This document shows, piece after piece, positions 55,819 to 63,779 of a stretch of 64,000 nt of DNA. The position numbers and the translations under genes were made by a program. The notes below the pieces were generated by a model, which was not told the DNA's origin, did no database searches, and worked only from the letters and a program-made list of their open reading frames with translations. Each line of letters begins with the position of its first letter. Within the stretch, counting starts at the first letter, position 1. The stretch is from Candidatus Zixiibacteriota bacterium (GTDB lineage: Bacteria > Zixibacteria > MSB-5A5 > GN15 > FEB-12), in the NCBI GenBank assembly GCA_020351995.1, contig CP070674.1:895686-959685 (forward strand). Reading direction: 5' to 3'.

Positions 55819-56028
55819 TCAGTTTGTGAAGAAATCGAATATGTTGCCCAGCATGCTCGTGTCGGCCATGTAGAACTCGGTGTATTTACACTGGACGCAC
55901 GTGACGCGGCTGAACTTCGAACCCTGCACGTCGAATATCTTACTCCAGAAACCACCGGCCGCTCGCATTTCCCCCACATCATAAGTCGAACTGCCGCACT
56001 TCGGACAGCGGTAGTTAAGCTGGTTCAT
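55819..56028 (-). CDS. Small zinc-ribbon protein
   Basis: A 69-residue protein with two Cys pairs: CPKCGSS near the N-terminus and CVQCKYTEF in the middle, forming a C4 zinc ribbon. The text between them (GFWSKIFDVQGSKFSRVTC) and the C-terminal DTSMLGNIFDFFTN match the PF09855-type nucleic-acid-binding zinc-ribbon family. Its role is unknown. AGGAGG precedes the start. Confidence 0.78.
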   Translation of the reverse strand: MNQLNYRCPKCGSSTYDVGEMRAAGGFWSKIFDVQGSKFSRVTCVQCKYTEFYMADTSMLGNIFDFFTN

Positions 56029-56137
56029 ATGAGATCCTCCTGATGGTTAACGGTATGCCTGTCCAATGATTATACTGCCTCCACGGCAACATATTCAAGT
56101 CATTATGTTAAGATACATCTGTAACGGGAAGTGCCGG

Positions 56138-56509
56138 TCAGGATTGGGTGCGTGAACGATAATCGGCAATGGCTGCCTTGACAGCATCCGGCGCCAGAAG
56201 AGAGCAATGCATCTTCTTTTCAGGAAGACCGAAAAGAGCGGCAGCGATATCCTCGCTGGTTAGTTTCTCGGCCTCCTCGAGGGTTCGACCCATGAGCATT
56301 TCCGATGCGATAGACCCGGTAGCAATCGCGGCGGCACAACCGAACGTTTTGTACTTGACGTCGACCAGTTTGTTGTCCTTGACTTTGATATACATAATCA
56401 TGATATCGCCACACTCGGCGCTGCCAACCTTTCCAACACCATCGGCATCGGGAATCTCACCCGTGTTGCGAGGGTTCTGGAAGTGGTCCATTACAGTCTC
56501 GTTATACAT
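56138..56509 (-). CDS. NifU/IscU-type iron-sulfur cluster scaffold
   Basis: A 123-residue protein with the IscU/NifU N-terminal domain. It begins MYNETVMDHFQNPRNTGE and carries the three cluster-binding Cys in SAECGDIM, KTFGCAAAIA and KKMHCSLLA. The form with MYNETVMDHF and HCS resembles the standalone NifU-like scaffolds of many anaerobes. No cysteine desulfurase or other isc/suf gene is nearby. Confidence 0.93.
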   Translation of the reverse strand: MYNETVMDHFQNPRNTGEIPDADGVGKVGSAECGDIMIMYIKVKDNKLVDVKYKTFGCAAAIATGSIASEMLMGRTLEEAEKLTSEDIAAALFGLPEKKMHCSLLAPDAVKAAIADYRSRTQS

Positions 56510-56634
56510 GGCCCCAAGGTAACAAAAAACGTATTATATGCAATCGCTTTTTACCGCGCCGTTAAAGAAAGACCGAGTCAGGCTATTTTATTCTGCCCCC
56601 TTGAAAAAATCAGCCGCCTGCGTATATTAAGAGC

Positions 56635-57747
56635 ATGGTAATTGATTACCGTCGAACCGAGACTGAAAGAGCTATTCTTGTCGGTCTGGCAAGAGACTAC
56701 CGCCGACGGGGTGAAGTTGAAACCTCGTTGCAGGAACTGGCGCAACTGGCATATTCAGCCGATGCCGAGGTCGTTGGCCGCCGGGTACAGGTTAAACCCA
56801 AACCGAACCCCGCCTTCTACATCGGAAGCGGAATGGTTCGAGAGCTTAAAGAACAACTCCAGTTGCTCGGCGGGAACTGTATTATATTCGATGATTCTCT
56901 GAGCCCGGCCCAACAACGTAATCTGGAACGGGAGTTGGAAACCAAAGTCATCGATCGCCCCATACTCATTCTTGACATTTTCGCCACTCGTGCCCGGACA
57001 GCCGCCGCCCGCCTTCAGGTCGAGCTGGCCCAGCTCGAATATACCCTGCCACGCCTTACGGGTGCCTGGGTGCACTTTTCGCGACAGTACGGTGGAATAG
57101 GTGCTAAGGGACCGGGTGAGACCCAGCTTGAAATCGACCGCAGGCAGGTGCGAACGAAAATCGCCCACCTCAAACAACGCTTGCAGAAGCTCGATATTCA
57201 GAGATCGGTACAGCGGAAGAGACGCCAGGACCTTTTCAAGGTGGCGCTGGTGGGATACACCAACGCCGGTAAATCGACTCTGTTTAACCTGCTTACCAAG
57301 GCATCGGTCAGGACCGAAGATATGCTTTTCACCACCCTTGATTCGACGACAAGGGTGATGTCTTCGGGTTATCCCTGCCGGGTGGTATTTTCGGATACGG
57401 TTGGGTTTATTAATAAACTTCCCCACGAATTGGTTGAATCTTTCAAATCGACCCTCGAAGAAGTGCGTATGGCAGATCTGCTCTTGCTGGTCGTTGATTG
57501 TTCCGAGTCGAACTATGAAGAAAAAATCGAGCATACGCGCGAGGTTCTGGCCGAAATAAGCGCTGACACACTGCCTTATTTGTTGATATATAACAAGATA
57601 GATGTTTGTCCCGACTTTGCTCCAAACTCTTATGGTGCCCCTCGGGCTTTTGTGGTCTCCGCCCGGCAAGCCAAAGGAATAGCTGCCGTTCAGGCCGAAA
57701 TCCTGGCCAATTCATACCAATATCTCAAGCAGTACAACGTTTTTTGA
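56635..57747 (+). CDS. hflX: GTPase HflX
   Basis: A 370-residue ribosome-associated GTPase. The N-terminal HflX domain has AYSADAEVVGRRVQVKPKPN, FYIGSGMVRELK and IIFDDSLSPAQQRNLE, followed by the glycine-rich GGIGAKGPGETQLEIDRR. The G domain has G1 GYTNAGKST, G2-region TLDSTTRVM, G3 DTVGFINKLP, and G4 NKID. It splits stalled ribosomes in the cell. The start at 56635 is near the family norm. Confidence 0.97.
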   Translation: MVIDYRRTETERAILVGLARDYRRRGEVETSLQELAQLAYSADAEVVGRRVQVKPKPNPAFYIGSGMVRELKEQLQLLGGNCIIFDDSLSPAQQRNLERELETKVIDRPILILDIFATRARTAAARLQVELAQLEYTLPRLTGAWVHFSRQYGGIGAKGPGETQLEIDRRQVRTKIAHLKQRLQKLDIQRSVQRKRRQDLFKVALVGYTNAGKSTLFNLLTKASVRTEDMLFTTLDSTTRVMSSGYPCRVVFSDTVGFINKLPHELVESFKSTLEEVRMADLLLLVVDCSESNYEEKIEHTREVLAEISADTLPYLLIYNKIDVCPDFAPNSYGAPRAFVVSARQAKGIAAVQAEILANSYQYLKQYNVF

Positions 57748-57795
57748 TAATTTTTCCAACTATTGCTGCCGATATTAATAGCTGAAGGTGCAACT

Positions 57796-58152
57796 ATGGC
57801 CAAAGCTATCCTTATAGTCGATGACAACCCTAATATGTCAACGCTTTTAGCGGAAATGCTGGAAGTCTTTGACTACGAATCGGTACGCGCTGCCGACGGC
57901 GCTCAGGCCCTCGAGGAACTCGACAAAGGGAAATTCTCGATGGTTATCACCGATATGCGCATGCCCAACATGACCGGGCTGGAATTACTCGAAAAGGTTA
58001 AGCAAAAGTACCCCAAACTACCGGTGGTGCTGATTTCCGGTTATTCCGTTGACGGTGATGTCGTCGATAACGGCAGCGTCAAACCCGACGGGTTTCTGGC
58101 CAAGCCGTTCATGATGTCGGATATCGAGAAGCTGCTCAACTCGCTTCTTTGA
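57796..58152 (+). CDS. Single-domain response regulator
   Basis: A 118-residue CheY-like receiver. The acidic pair is DD in LIVDDNPNMS, the phosphorylated Asp is in VITDMRMPNMTGLELLEK, the conserved Thr/Ser position is VLISGYS, and the Lys is in FLAKPF. There is no output domain and no kinase nearby, so its partner is unknown. The ATG at 57796 is chosen because it gives the normal N-terminus (MAKAILIVDDN) with AAGG upstream. Confidence 0.92.
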   Translation: MAKAILIVDDNPNMSTLLAEMLEVFDYESVRAADGAQALEELDKGKFSMVITDMRMPNMTGLELLEKVKQKYPKLPVVLISGYSVDGDVVDNGSVKPDGFLAKPFMMSDIEKLLNSLL

Positions 58153-58222
58153 TTCTAAACATACAATCAGACAATTACAGCCCCCAAAAGAAGTACGTCT
58201 TCTTCAAACTCTAATGCACAAC

Positions 58223-58257
58223 GGCGCCGAAACGACATTCTCTGTAGTTTCGGCGCC
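58223..58257. terminator. Bidirectional intrinsic terminator
   Basis: A perfect 11-bp stem GGCGCCGAAAC/GTTTCGGCGCC followed by TTTATTG. It lies between the response regulator and the convergent TPR gene. Confidence 0.85.
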
Positions 58258-58258
58258 T

Positions 58259-60295
58259 TTATTGTTGAAGTCTTTTTTCAAGAGAAATGAGCTGCCGCGC
58301 TTCCAGGTCCGACCGCTGCAGATTTCTGGCACGGTCGATAAACCGTCGGGCTTTTTCGACCTCTCCCAGGTTCAGATGGGCCACGGCGGTCAGGTAATGA
58401 GCCTGGAAACTCTGAGGTTCCACCTTGATGGCACCATCGAATATGTTTATAGCGCTCAGATACTCACCCACCTCCAGCAGATAGCGCCCGTAAAACAGCA
58501 GGAGGTGGTAGCTGTCGGGATCCAGCTCGTAGGCGCGCTTCAGGCATCTCCCGGCACCTTCGGGATCCCCCGTCTCCCTATAGGCTATGGCCGCCGCCCA
58601 CAGGGCGTCGGCATTACCGGCGAATCGCAATTCTATTTGCCGGGCGGTGTTTCGCAGGTCCTCGGCGGTACCGTACTTTCTCTGGTAGCGAAACAGGGCC
58701 TGGTAGCTTTCGATGTCGCGGTCATCCAGCCGAAGAGCCCGGGTTATGTAGTCATAGGCCCGCTCTCGGTCATCTCTTTCGAGGTATGCCAGCCCCAGGC
58801 TCGATAGCACTTCGACCGAATCACCGTGCGCGTATGGTGGTTGGTCCCAGGCCCGTTGAAGAAATTCAAGGCGGCGCTGACGAATTTCCGGGTAAGCTTC
58901 GGCCGTGTTGGCCAGAAGCAGATACTGTTTGGTAAGATTCTTGAATCTGGCGACCTCGATGACCTCGCTGTACCGGTTGATCGAGAATTCCACGCGGTTG
59001 TTTACGATGGCAAAACTCACAGTTGTAATTAACGATACGAGCACAATCGCTACCGAGTGGGGGGGGAAAGGTTTTCCGGCGTGAGCCAGGTAGAGTGTCA
59101 TCAGGGCCGGTATAAATAGAAAGACGGGTATGGCAAAAAGGTCCCAGTCGCCGGGGCCACCCAGCTGAGGGGTGAAAAAGAAAGCGAAAAAGCACGAAGG
59201 GATGAGTATCCAGAGCGCATAAAGGCTCCTTCGGTCGGAGCAATACCGGGAACAGCCGAGCTTGATCATGCGGGGGGCAAGCAGAAAAACCGGGAGCGAT
59301 ACCAGGAATACCCAGTTAAATATGTTGAGCCAATGGTTAACGGTAAAGATACCCTGCTGATATTCCGGGCGTGGAAGTAACGGCATCAGGTAAGCGTCGG
59401 GTCCGATGATTTCGAAATGTCGCAGCAGGTAACCGGAGACAATAACGAGAAGGATGACGCCGGTCAGAACAACGGACATTTGCCGGCCTCGCGCCTGGCG
59501 ATTACTCGCGAAAGATATCAGCATGAGGATTATGCCCGGCAGGAATATTATCAGAGCCACGCTATGCGCCAGCGCTCCTGCGGCGCATATTATAATATAG
59601 CTGAGCTTCCGGGCTTTACCATCAGCGACTTTCAGTCCAACCAGATAAATGTGAGGCAGCAGAGCCGCGATGACCGAGTAGCTCTCCACATAGCCGAAAA
59701 ACAGCACCAGAACTCCTGACGAAAGCATCAGCAGGAAGGCGATCCATAATTGGTCGGCGGCCAGATATCTCGCCAGCCGAAATACACCAATGCCGAAAAA
59801 CAAGCCGCAGATCGCGCTAATTACCCAGTAAGCGTGGAAAACCTTGAAGTCAAGAGGCTGGAAGATTCCCTGATAGGCTACGCTGTGGAGCAAGAAATCA
59901 AGGATCTCTGTGGAAAGAAATAGTCTCCCCTGATGAATCTGGTTGAGACGAAGGTTCGAGTCACCTAACAGGTGTGCCTTCGATGGAAAATACAGCCCCG
60001 CCAGCATAATCAAGACCGACACCGTCACGCCTACAACAAGTAGACGGCGCTCGTTGCCGGGGTCCGAATAAGAAAGACCGTTCACCACCCTTAGTATGGT
60101 TGTCGATACCGGGGGAAGGGCTACGATTGCGACCGCGATCAGTGCCAGTATCAGCGGTATCGGGCCGAAGAACTTTAGAAAGTTGAATCCCCAGAACTGC
60201 TCTATGCCGCCGACGTTGGCCGCCGCGAATAGCAACACAATGGCTATCAGGATAGCATGAAAGACAAACTGGTTTTTCTGACTTTTGGTCTTCAC
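58259..60295 (-). CDS. Membrane protein with C-terminal tetratricopeptide repeats
   Basis: A 678-residue protein. The N-terminal about 430 residues contain about 10-12 transmembrane segments, a layout reminiscent of GT-C glycosyltransferases (for example an acidic loop after the second to third helix, YFPSKAHLLGDSNLRLNQ). The C-terminal about 220 residues are TPR units, such as LGLAYLERDDRERAYDYITR, ALRLDDRDIES and HLNLGEVEKARRFIDRARNL. The same membrane-plus-TPR arrangement occurs in protein O-glycosylation enzymes, but no catalytic motif can be proved here. It is transcribed alone. Confidence 0.72.
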   Translation of the reverse strand: MKTKSQKNQFVFHAILIAIVLLFAAANVGGIEQFWGFNFLKFFGPIPLILALIAVAIVALPPVSTTILRVVNGLSYSDPGNERRLLVVGVTVSVLIMLAGLYFPSKAHLLGDSNLRLNQIHQGRLFLSTEILDFLLHSVAYQGIFQPLDFKVFHAYWVISAICGLFFGIGVFRLARYLAADQLWIAFLLMLSSGVLVLFFGYVESYSVIAALLPHIYLVGLKVADGKARKLSYIIICAAGALAHSVALIIFLPGIILMLISFASNRQARGRQMSVVLTGVILLVIVSGYLLRHFEIIGPDAYLMPLLPRPEYQQGIFTVNHWLNIFNWVFLVSLPVFLLAPRMIKLGCSRYCSDRRSLYALWILIPSCFFAFFFTPQLGGPGDWDLFAIPVFLFIPALMTLYLAHAGKPFPPHSVAIVLVSLITTVSFAIVNNRVEFSINRYSEVIEVARFKNLTKQYLLLANTAEAYPEIRQRRLEFLQRAWDQPPYAHGDSVEVLSSLGLAYLERDDRERAYDYITRALRLDDRDIESYQALFRYQRKYGTAEDLRNTARQIELRFAGNADALWAAAIAYRETGDPEGAGRCLKRAYELDPDSYHLLLFYGRYLLEVGEYLSAINIFDGAIKVEPQSFQAHYLTAVAHLNLGEVEKARRFIDRARNLQRSDLEARQLISLEKRLQQ

Positions 60296-60420
60296 GAGCT
60301 GACGATTCTGGATTTAATAACTGATACTCAGGCGACAGGGTCAGTATAATCCAAACCGATGCCCATGTCCAACATTTCCGTCAGCAGGGTGTGGGGCGCG
60401 ATTGCCCGTGGCAGAACCTT

Positions 60421-60450
60421 CAGCGGCCTTCGCCGAAGCAAAGGCCGCTG
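60421..60450. terminator. Terminator of the M1-like gene
   Basis: A 10-bp stem CAGCGGCCTT/AAGGCCGCTG with a 10-nt loop. On the minus strand it lies 8 bp beyond the second stop codon (60458-60460), not beyond the first in-frame TAG (60587-60589), suggesting that the original gene end is at 60458. Confidence 0.75.
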
Positions 60451-60457
60451 TTGAAGT

Positions 60458-60586
60458 CTATTTCTTTTTCACCTTGTCCTTTGAAAGGACGGAGTAGAAT
60501 TCGTTGAAAACCAGCTCTTCGGGTTCGGCCTGGAACGGTCCCAGTTCGAAGCTGCAACTTGGTCCGGTTACAATTTCGCGCACAAT
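60458..60586 (-). pseudogene. Severed C-terminal tail of the M1-like protein
   Basis: Directly after the TAG at 60587-60589, in the same frame, 42 further codons run to a second TAG at 60458-60460. They encode IVREIVTGPSCSFELGPF, then EPEELVFNEFYSVLSKDKV. This matches the usual C-terminal strand pattern of the domain after VPVDFRMPVILRV (…F.V….P….F.LGPF…P….F), so these codons most likely belonged to the gene before the TAG arose. A ribosome could reach them only by readthrough. Confidence 0.75.
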
Positions 60587-62674
60587 CTAGTCATCGCCGG
60601 CTCCTTTAACCCGCAGAATGACCGGCATGCGGAAGTCCACCGGTACCCCCCTGGTGGCCACGCTGGTGTTTATGTAATATCCGTCTTCTTTTTGATCGAT
60701 GCGGTACTCAACATCGTATTCCGGGTACCCATAGCTGCTGAGCCATTGCGAGAAGAACCAGTCGAGGGGTTCCCCGTAATGCTTTTCGGCAAGGCTGACG
60801 ATGTCACTGGTGGTATACCTGGTGGCATTACATGTCATGCACAACTCATAAAAGAACCGGAAGAACCTGTCCTCGGAGACTTTCTCCAGGTCAAGCATAA
60901 GGTAGCGAAGCATGTGAAGCAGCCAGGCGCCTTTGTTACAGCGCACCATAGCCGGGCAGCGCAGGCCGGTTCCCAGGGAACGGTCGCGGCCGGTGCCGTT
61001 GAGGGTGTACAGAGTATCACGCCGATTGAGCAGGTTGGTATAATAGGCGGTCTTGTTATTAACCACGTTCTTGATATGAATCAGGTTGAGGTATTCGGAG
61101 GCCGCGTCTCTCAACCAGAATTCGCGGTCCGTGGCCGGCTTGAGTAAATTGCCAAACCATTGTTTGGATACAGAATATCCCGCGAACAGATTAAAGCCGC
61201 CAAAAGCGTCAAAGTCCCCCTGGGCGTAACAGAGAATCTGGGGAAGCTCGACCAGGCCGGGCATAGTGTAATAGTTTTCCGGGTATACGAAAATCTCAAA
61301 GGTACCGGCCGGGTTGCCCATGCGGGCGGTCATGTAATTGAAGGCATCCATTATACCCGACTCGTACAGACCATCGGGAACATAGCAGCCAAGCCTCTTG
61401 GTGATATGTTTGGCTTTGAGAAAATTGACCGTGATGCCGATATCGGAGACGACCGATACCGTATCGTGTCCGGAGGCATAGGCCTGGAAATAGAACTTGT
61501 CATATGGTTGCTCCGGGACGACCTGGAACTGCTGCCTGCCGTTTGTCTCCGTGATCGGCCCCATTCCCGGCATCAGGTAATTGAACCCCTTGGGCGTCGA
61601 GAAGGTAAAGGAGTGCGGTGACGGTGTAGGATCCTCGACATATGGCAGGGTGTATGTATAATCCTTCCCGTGATACCCGAAGTTCAGGGTGATGGTATCT
61701 CCCCGGTACACGTATTCGGGCAGAATAATGCCGATGAAGTTGAAATCGTTTCGGCGGTGATAGTCAACCGGCTGGCCGTTATAGTGAATTGAGTCTTCCT
61801 TCAGATTGTAGTGGAGGAAAGTCGACAGGTACTTGAGGCTGTCGGTATTCACGGTCAGTTTCAGCTCGCACGTAGCGGCATCGAGCTTGGTGCCGTCAAT
61901 TCCGCCCATTTCGAACGTGGCGGTTTTGGAAATGGTCGTGATAGGGTATTTTACGAGCTCGCACAGAGCCAGGTCGTCGATGGGGGCTTCGGTGGAAAGG
62001 GAAAGTTTTACGGCTTCGGTCGCGATTATATCAGCCGGCTCAAATTCATAGGCTATTGTGACCGGTTCGGGCTCATTGGGATCGACACAGAAATTGAAGC
62101 GATTGAAATCGATCCAGAAATAGCCATCTTCGCCGCGCTCATACAAGGAGCGCAATAACTGAAAATAATTGTCGTATTCATGATATAGAGACGGCTTGAA
62201 ATAGTACTCGTTCTGAGCCTGCTTTGACTTGGTGAACTCTTTCCATTTCAGTTCTTTTTGCTCGAAGGGAAACTGTTCTTTGAGTTTCAAGTCAAGATCG
62301 TCGGCGAAACGTATCAGGCAGACATCGAACTTCTCATTAACAACGCTGTCGCCGGTTACGCTCGTCAGGGACATGCGCTCCATGTGCGACGGGACGTTAA
62401 TGACAGCAGTGCCGTCACCGGTGAAAATAGCGGTCGTCGGCCGGCCATCGACATAACGAAGCAGATGGATCTGCCCGTCTCTGAAAGTGAAGGTGGCGAT
62501 GTCCTTCTGATAGGTGAAACTGTCAACGGCGAAAACGTCACCGACGTGGTTAAGAAGATCCAGATCCAGCTTGGAATAATCAGACTTGAATTTCTTCATG
62601 AATTCGGAATCTGCCCACGCGCTGGACAGGCATAGGCATAGGAATACGACTAGAAAGATTCTACAGTTCCTCAC
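60587..62674 (-). CDS. M1-family-like pseudopeptidase (zinc site lost), ends at an in-frame TAG
   Basis: A 695-residue secreted protein. The GTG at 62674 has GGAGAGG six bases upstream and leads into a signal peptide (RNCRIFLVVFLCLCLSSAWA). The second half has the gluzincin (M1 aminopeptidase) layout: QWFGNLLKP, FWLRDAASEYLNL, GAWLLHMLRYLM and LDWFFSQWLSSYG. The zinc motif HExxH is replaced by YSVSK (61163-61177, about residue 500), and the downstream Glu-containing NEGxAEY by RDAASEY. It therefore cannot bind zinc in the normal way and is probably a binding or scaffold protein. Frame and sequence suggest the original gene ran on to 60458. Confidence 0.85.
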   Translation of the reverse strand: MRNCRIFLVVFLCLCLSSAWADSEFMKKFKSDYSKLDLDLLNHVGDVFAVDSFTYQKDIATFTFRDGQIHLLRYVDGRPTTAIFTGDGTAVINVPSHMERMSLTSVTGDSVVNEKFDVCLIRFADDLDLKLKEQFPFEQKELKWKEFTKSKQAQNEYYFKPSLYHEYDNYFQLLRSLYERGEDGYFWIDFNRFNFCVDPNEPEPVTIAYEFEPADIIATEAVKLSLSTEAPIDDLALCELVKYPITTISKTATFEMGGIDGTKLDAATCELKLTVNTDSLKYLSTFLHYNLKEDSIHYNGQPVDYHRRNDFNFIGIILPEYVYRGDTITLNFGYHGKDYTYTLPYVEDPTPSPHSFTFSTPKGFNYLMPGMGPITETNGRQQFQVVPEQPYDKFYFQAYASGHDTVSVVSDIGITVNFLKAKHITKRLGCYVPDGLYESGIMDAFNYMTARMGNPAGTFEIFVYPENYYTMPGLVELPQILCYAQGDFDAFGGFNLFAGYSVSKQWFGNLLKPATDREFWLRDAASEYLNLIHIKNVVNNKTAYYTNLLNRRDTLYTLNGTGRDRSLGTGLRCPAMVRCNKGAWLLHMLRYLMLDLEKVSEDRFFRFFYELCMTCNATRYTTSDIVSLAEKHYGEPLDWFFSQWLSSYGYPEYDVEYRIDQKEDGYYINTSVATRGVPVDFRMPVILRVKGAGDD

Positions 62675-62733
62675 GGTGTACCTCTCCATATGTTTGATTA
62701 CTTGAATAGACGAATTATCACATTATTTGTCAA

Positions 62734-63279
62734 TTATTTAGGTTCACGAATTATCTCGAACAAAGTTTCACGCAGATGACCGTACTTTGTTTCGGGGTCG
62801 GTTTCGGCCTTGATCTCAAAGAAGTTTCGATGGCCCTTCCATACGTTGAATGTGGCTTTTTCCAGGGCCATAACCTCATCGGGCGATTCCGTGCGAATAT
62901 TGTCCTGCTGATAATATGGCTCGCCCATGGCGGCGGTGCTTCCCAGCAGTATTACCGCGTCATATCGGCGGTATTCATTCTCAAGGGTCGTCCCGTAGTG
63001 CGCGGCGGTTTCCGGGTGGAAAGCGAAAGCATCGGCCGTTCCGCGATCGGTGATGAATGACCGACCCTTCAAGGCGTCTTCCTGAGCGAGTTGCCGCCGG
63101 TAAACCTCGTGATGGAATTCGGCCCATCGGCCGCGATACGAGGGGTCTTCCTCGAGAAGTCGGCGGGCTATTTCCTCCAGGAATACAAAGTCGTCGAATT
63201 CGGGTTCTGTTTTGAGGCGCTCGATGAATTCGGATTTTCCTGAAGCCGGGGCGCCGGTTATCACAATTCGAAAGGGCAT
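62734..63279 (-). CDS. AAA-type NTPase/kinase (AAA_28 family)
   Basis: A 181-residue P-loop NTPase. Walker A is TGAPASGKSEF (residues about 8-18), Walker B or catalytic Asp is in SFITDRGTADAFAF, and a later Arg-rich region (ENEYRRYDAVILLG) follows. The PF13521-type fold includes nicotinamide-riboside and other small-molecule kinases. The start at 63279 (MPFRIVITG) is taken because the sequence upstream reads through a repeat island (ORF extension with repeated N-P-N-R-x-K phrases) and is not protein-like. No ribosome binding site is evident. Confidence 0.8.
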   Translation of the reverse strand: MPFRIVITGAPASGKSEFIERLKTEPEFDDFVFLEEIARRLLEEDPSYRGRWAEFHHEVYRRQLAQEDALKGRSFITDRGTADAFAFHPETAAHYGTTLENEYRRYDAVILLGSTAAMGEPYYQQDNIRTESPDEVMALEKATFNVWKGHRNFFEIKAETDPETKYGHLRETLFEIIREPK

Positions 63280-63380
63280 ACAAGGGATAAAGTTAGCATA
63301 GTGTTGGCGGAGAATCAAGGGGACAGGCATTGGTTGTTTTGCTGATTCCTGTCTGGCCATGTTATTTATCGACTTATGCC

Positions 63381-63396
63381 GATTTGGGTTCGTTCC
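63381..63396 (-). repeat. ACGAACCCAAA dispersed motif, copy 3
   Basis: GGAACGAACCCAAATC on the minus strand, related to the copies at 9197-9212 and 9347-9362. Confidence 0.55.
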
Positions 63397-63524
63397 GTCG
63401 TTTTTGGGTTTTGCTTTGTTGGCTTTTCTCACGGTTTGTGGTTGTCGGCGGCGGGTTCGAATCCTTCGCAACTCAGGACAGGAACGGACCCGCCCTACTG
63501 TCTTATCATTCATTGGCTTGCGGC

Positions 63525-63540
63525 GGTTTGGGTTCGTTTC
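63525..63540 (-). repeat. ACGAACCCAAA dispersed motif, copy 4
   Basis: GAAACGAACCCAAACC on the minus strand; within a more extended similarity (T-rich GTTTCG-type text on the plus strand) to the region around 9180-9212. Confidence 0.55.
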
Positions 63541-63623
63541 GTTATTTATTTGTTTTCGGTTTTTCGGGTTCGGTGTGATGGTTTCCATGTTGTTTTCTAC
63601 GAATAGGAACGGAAGGACAAATT

Positions 63624-63686
63624 GCAGCGGACTTGTAGAGAAACTGTTCGATTGTTGATCGCTGGTTCGAGTCCAGCCGGGGGAGC
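63624..63686 (+). pseudogene. tRNA-like 3' fragment
   Basis: The sequence has a perfect T-arm (GCTGG-TTCGAGT-CCAGC, 63661-63677) followed by CGGGGGAG like a 3' acceptor strand. Upstream, GCAGCGGACTTGTA resembles the anticodon 5' half of a tRNA-Thr(TGT). No 5' acceptor strand or D-arm pairs with it, and no CCA is encoded. It is thus a tRNA remnant, as left behind by integration or recombination, not a working tRNA. Confidence 0.6.
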
Positions 63687-63724
63687 AACTAATTTTAAGA
63701 CAACTGAGTTGGGGAAAAAGAGTA

Positions 63725-63749
63725 AAGCTCCGGCAATGAACCGGAGCTT
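63725..63749 (-). terminator. Terminator of the dockerin gene
   Basis: A 9-bp stem AAGCTCCGG/CCGGAGCTT with a 7-nt loop; on the minus strand it is followed by TACTCTTTTTCCCC. Confidence 0.85.
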
Positions 63750-63779
63750 CGCAGTTGTTCTTTATCTCGAAACGAGCGG

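Larger units (their letters stand above)
63280..63724. other. Non-coding repeat island with tRNA-like debris
   Basis: About 445 bp without a credible gene. The stretch is T- and G-rich on the plus strand and contains two inverted copies of the ACGAACCCAAA motif (63381-63396, 63525-63540), a T-arm-like sequence (GGCGGGTTCGAATCCTTCGC, 63449-63468) and a clear 3' tRNA fragment (63624-63686). Confidence 0.55.
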
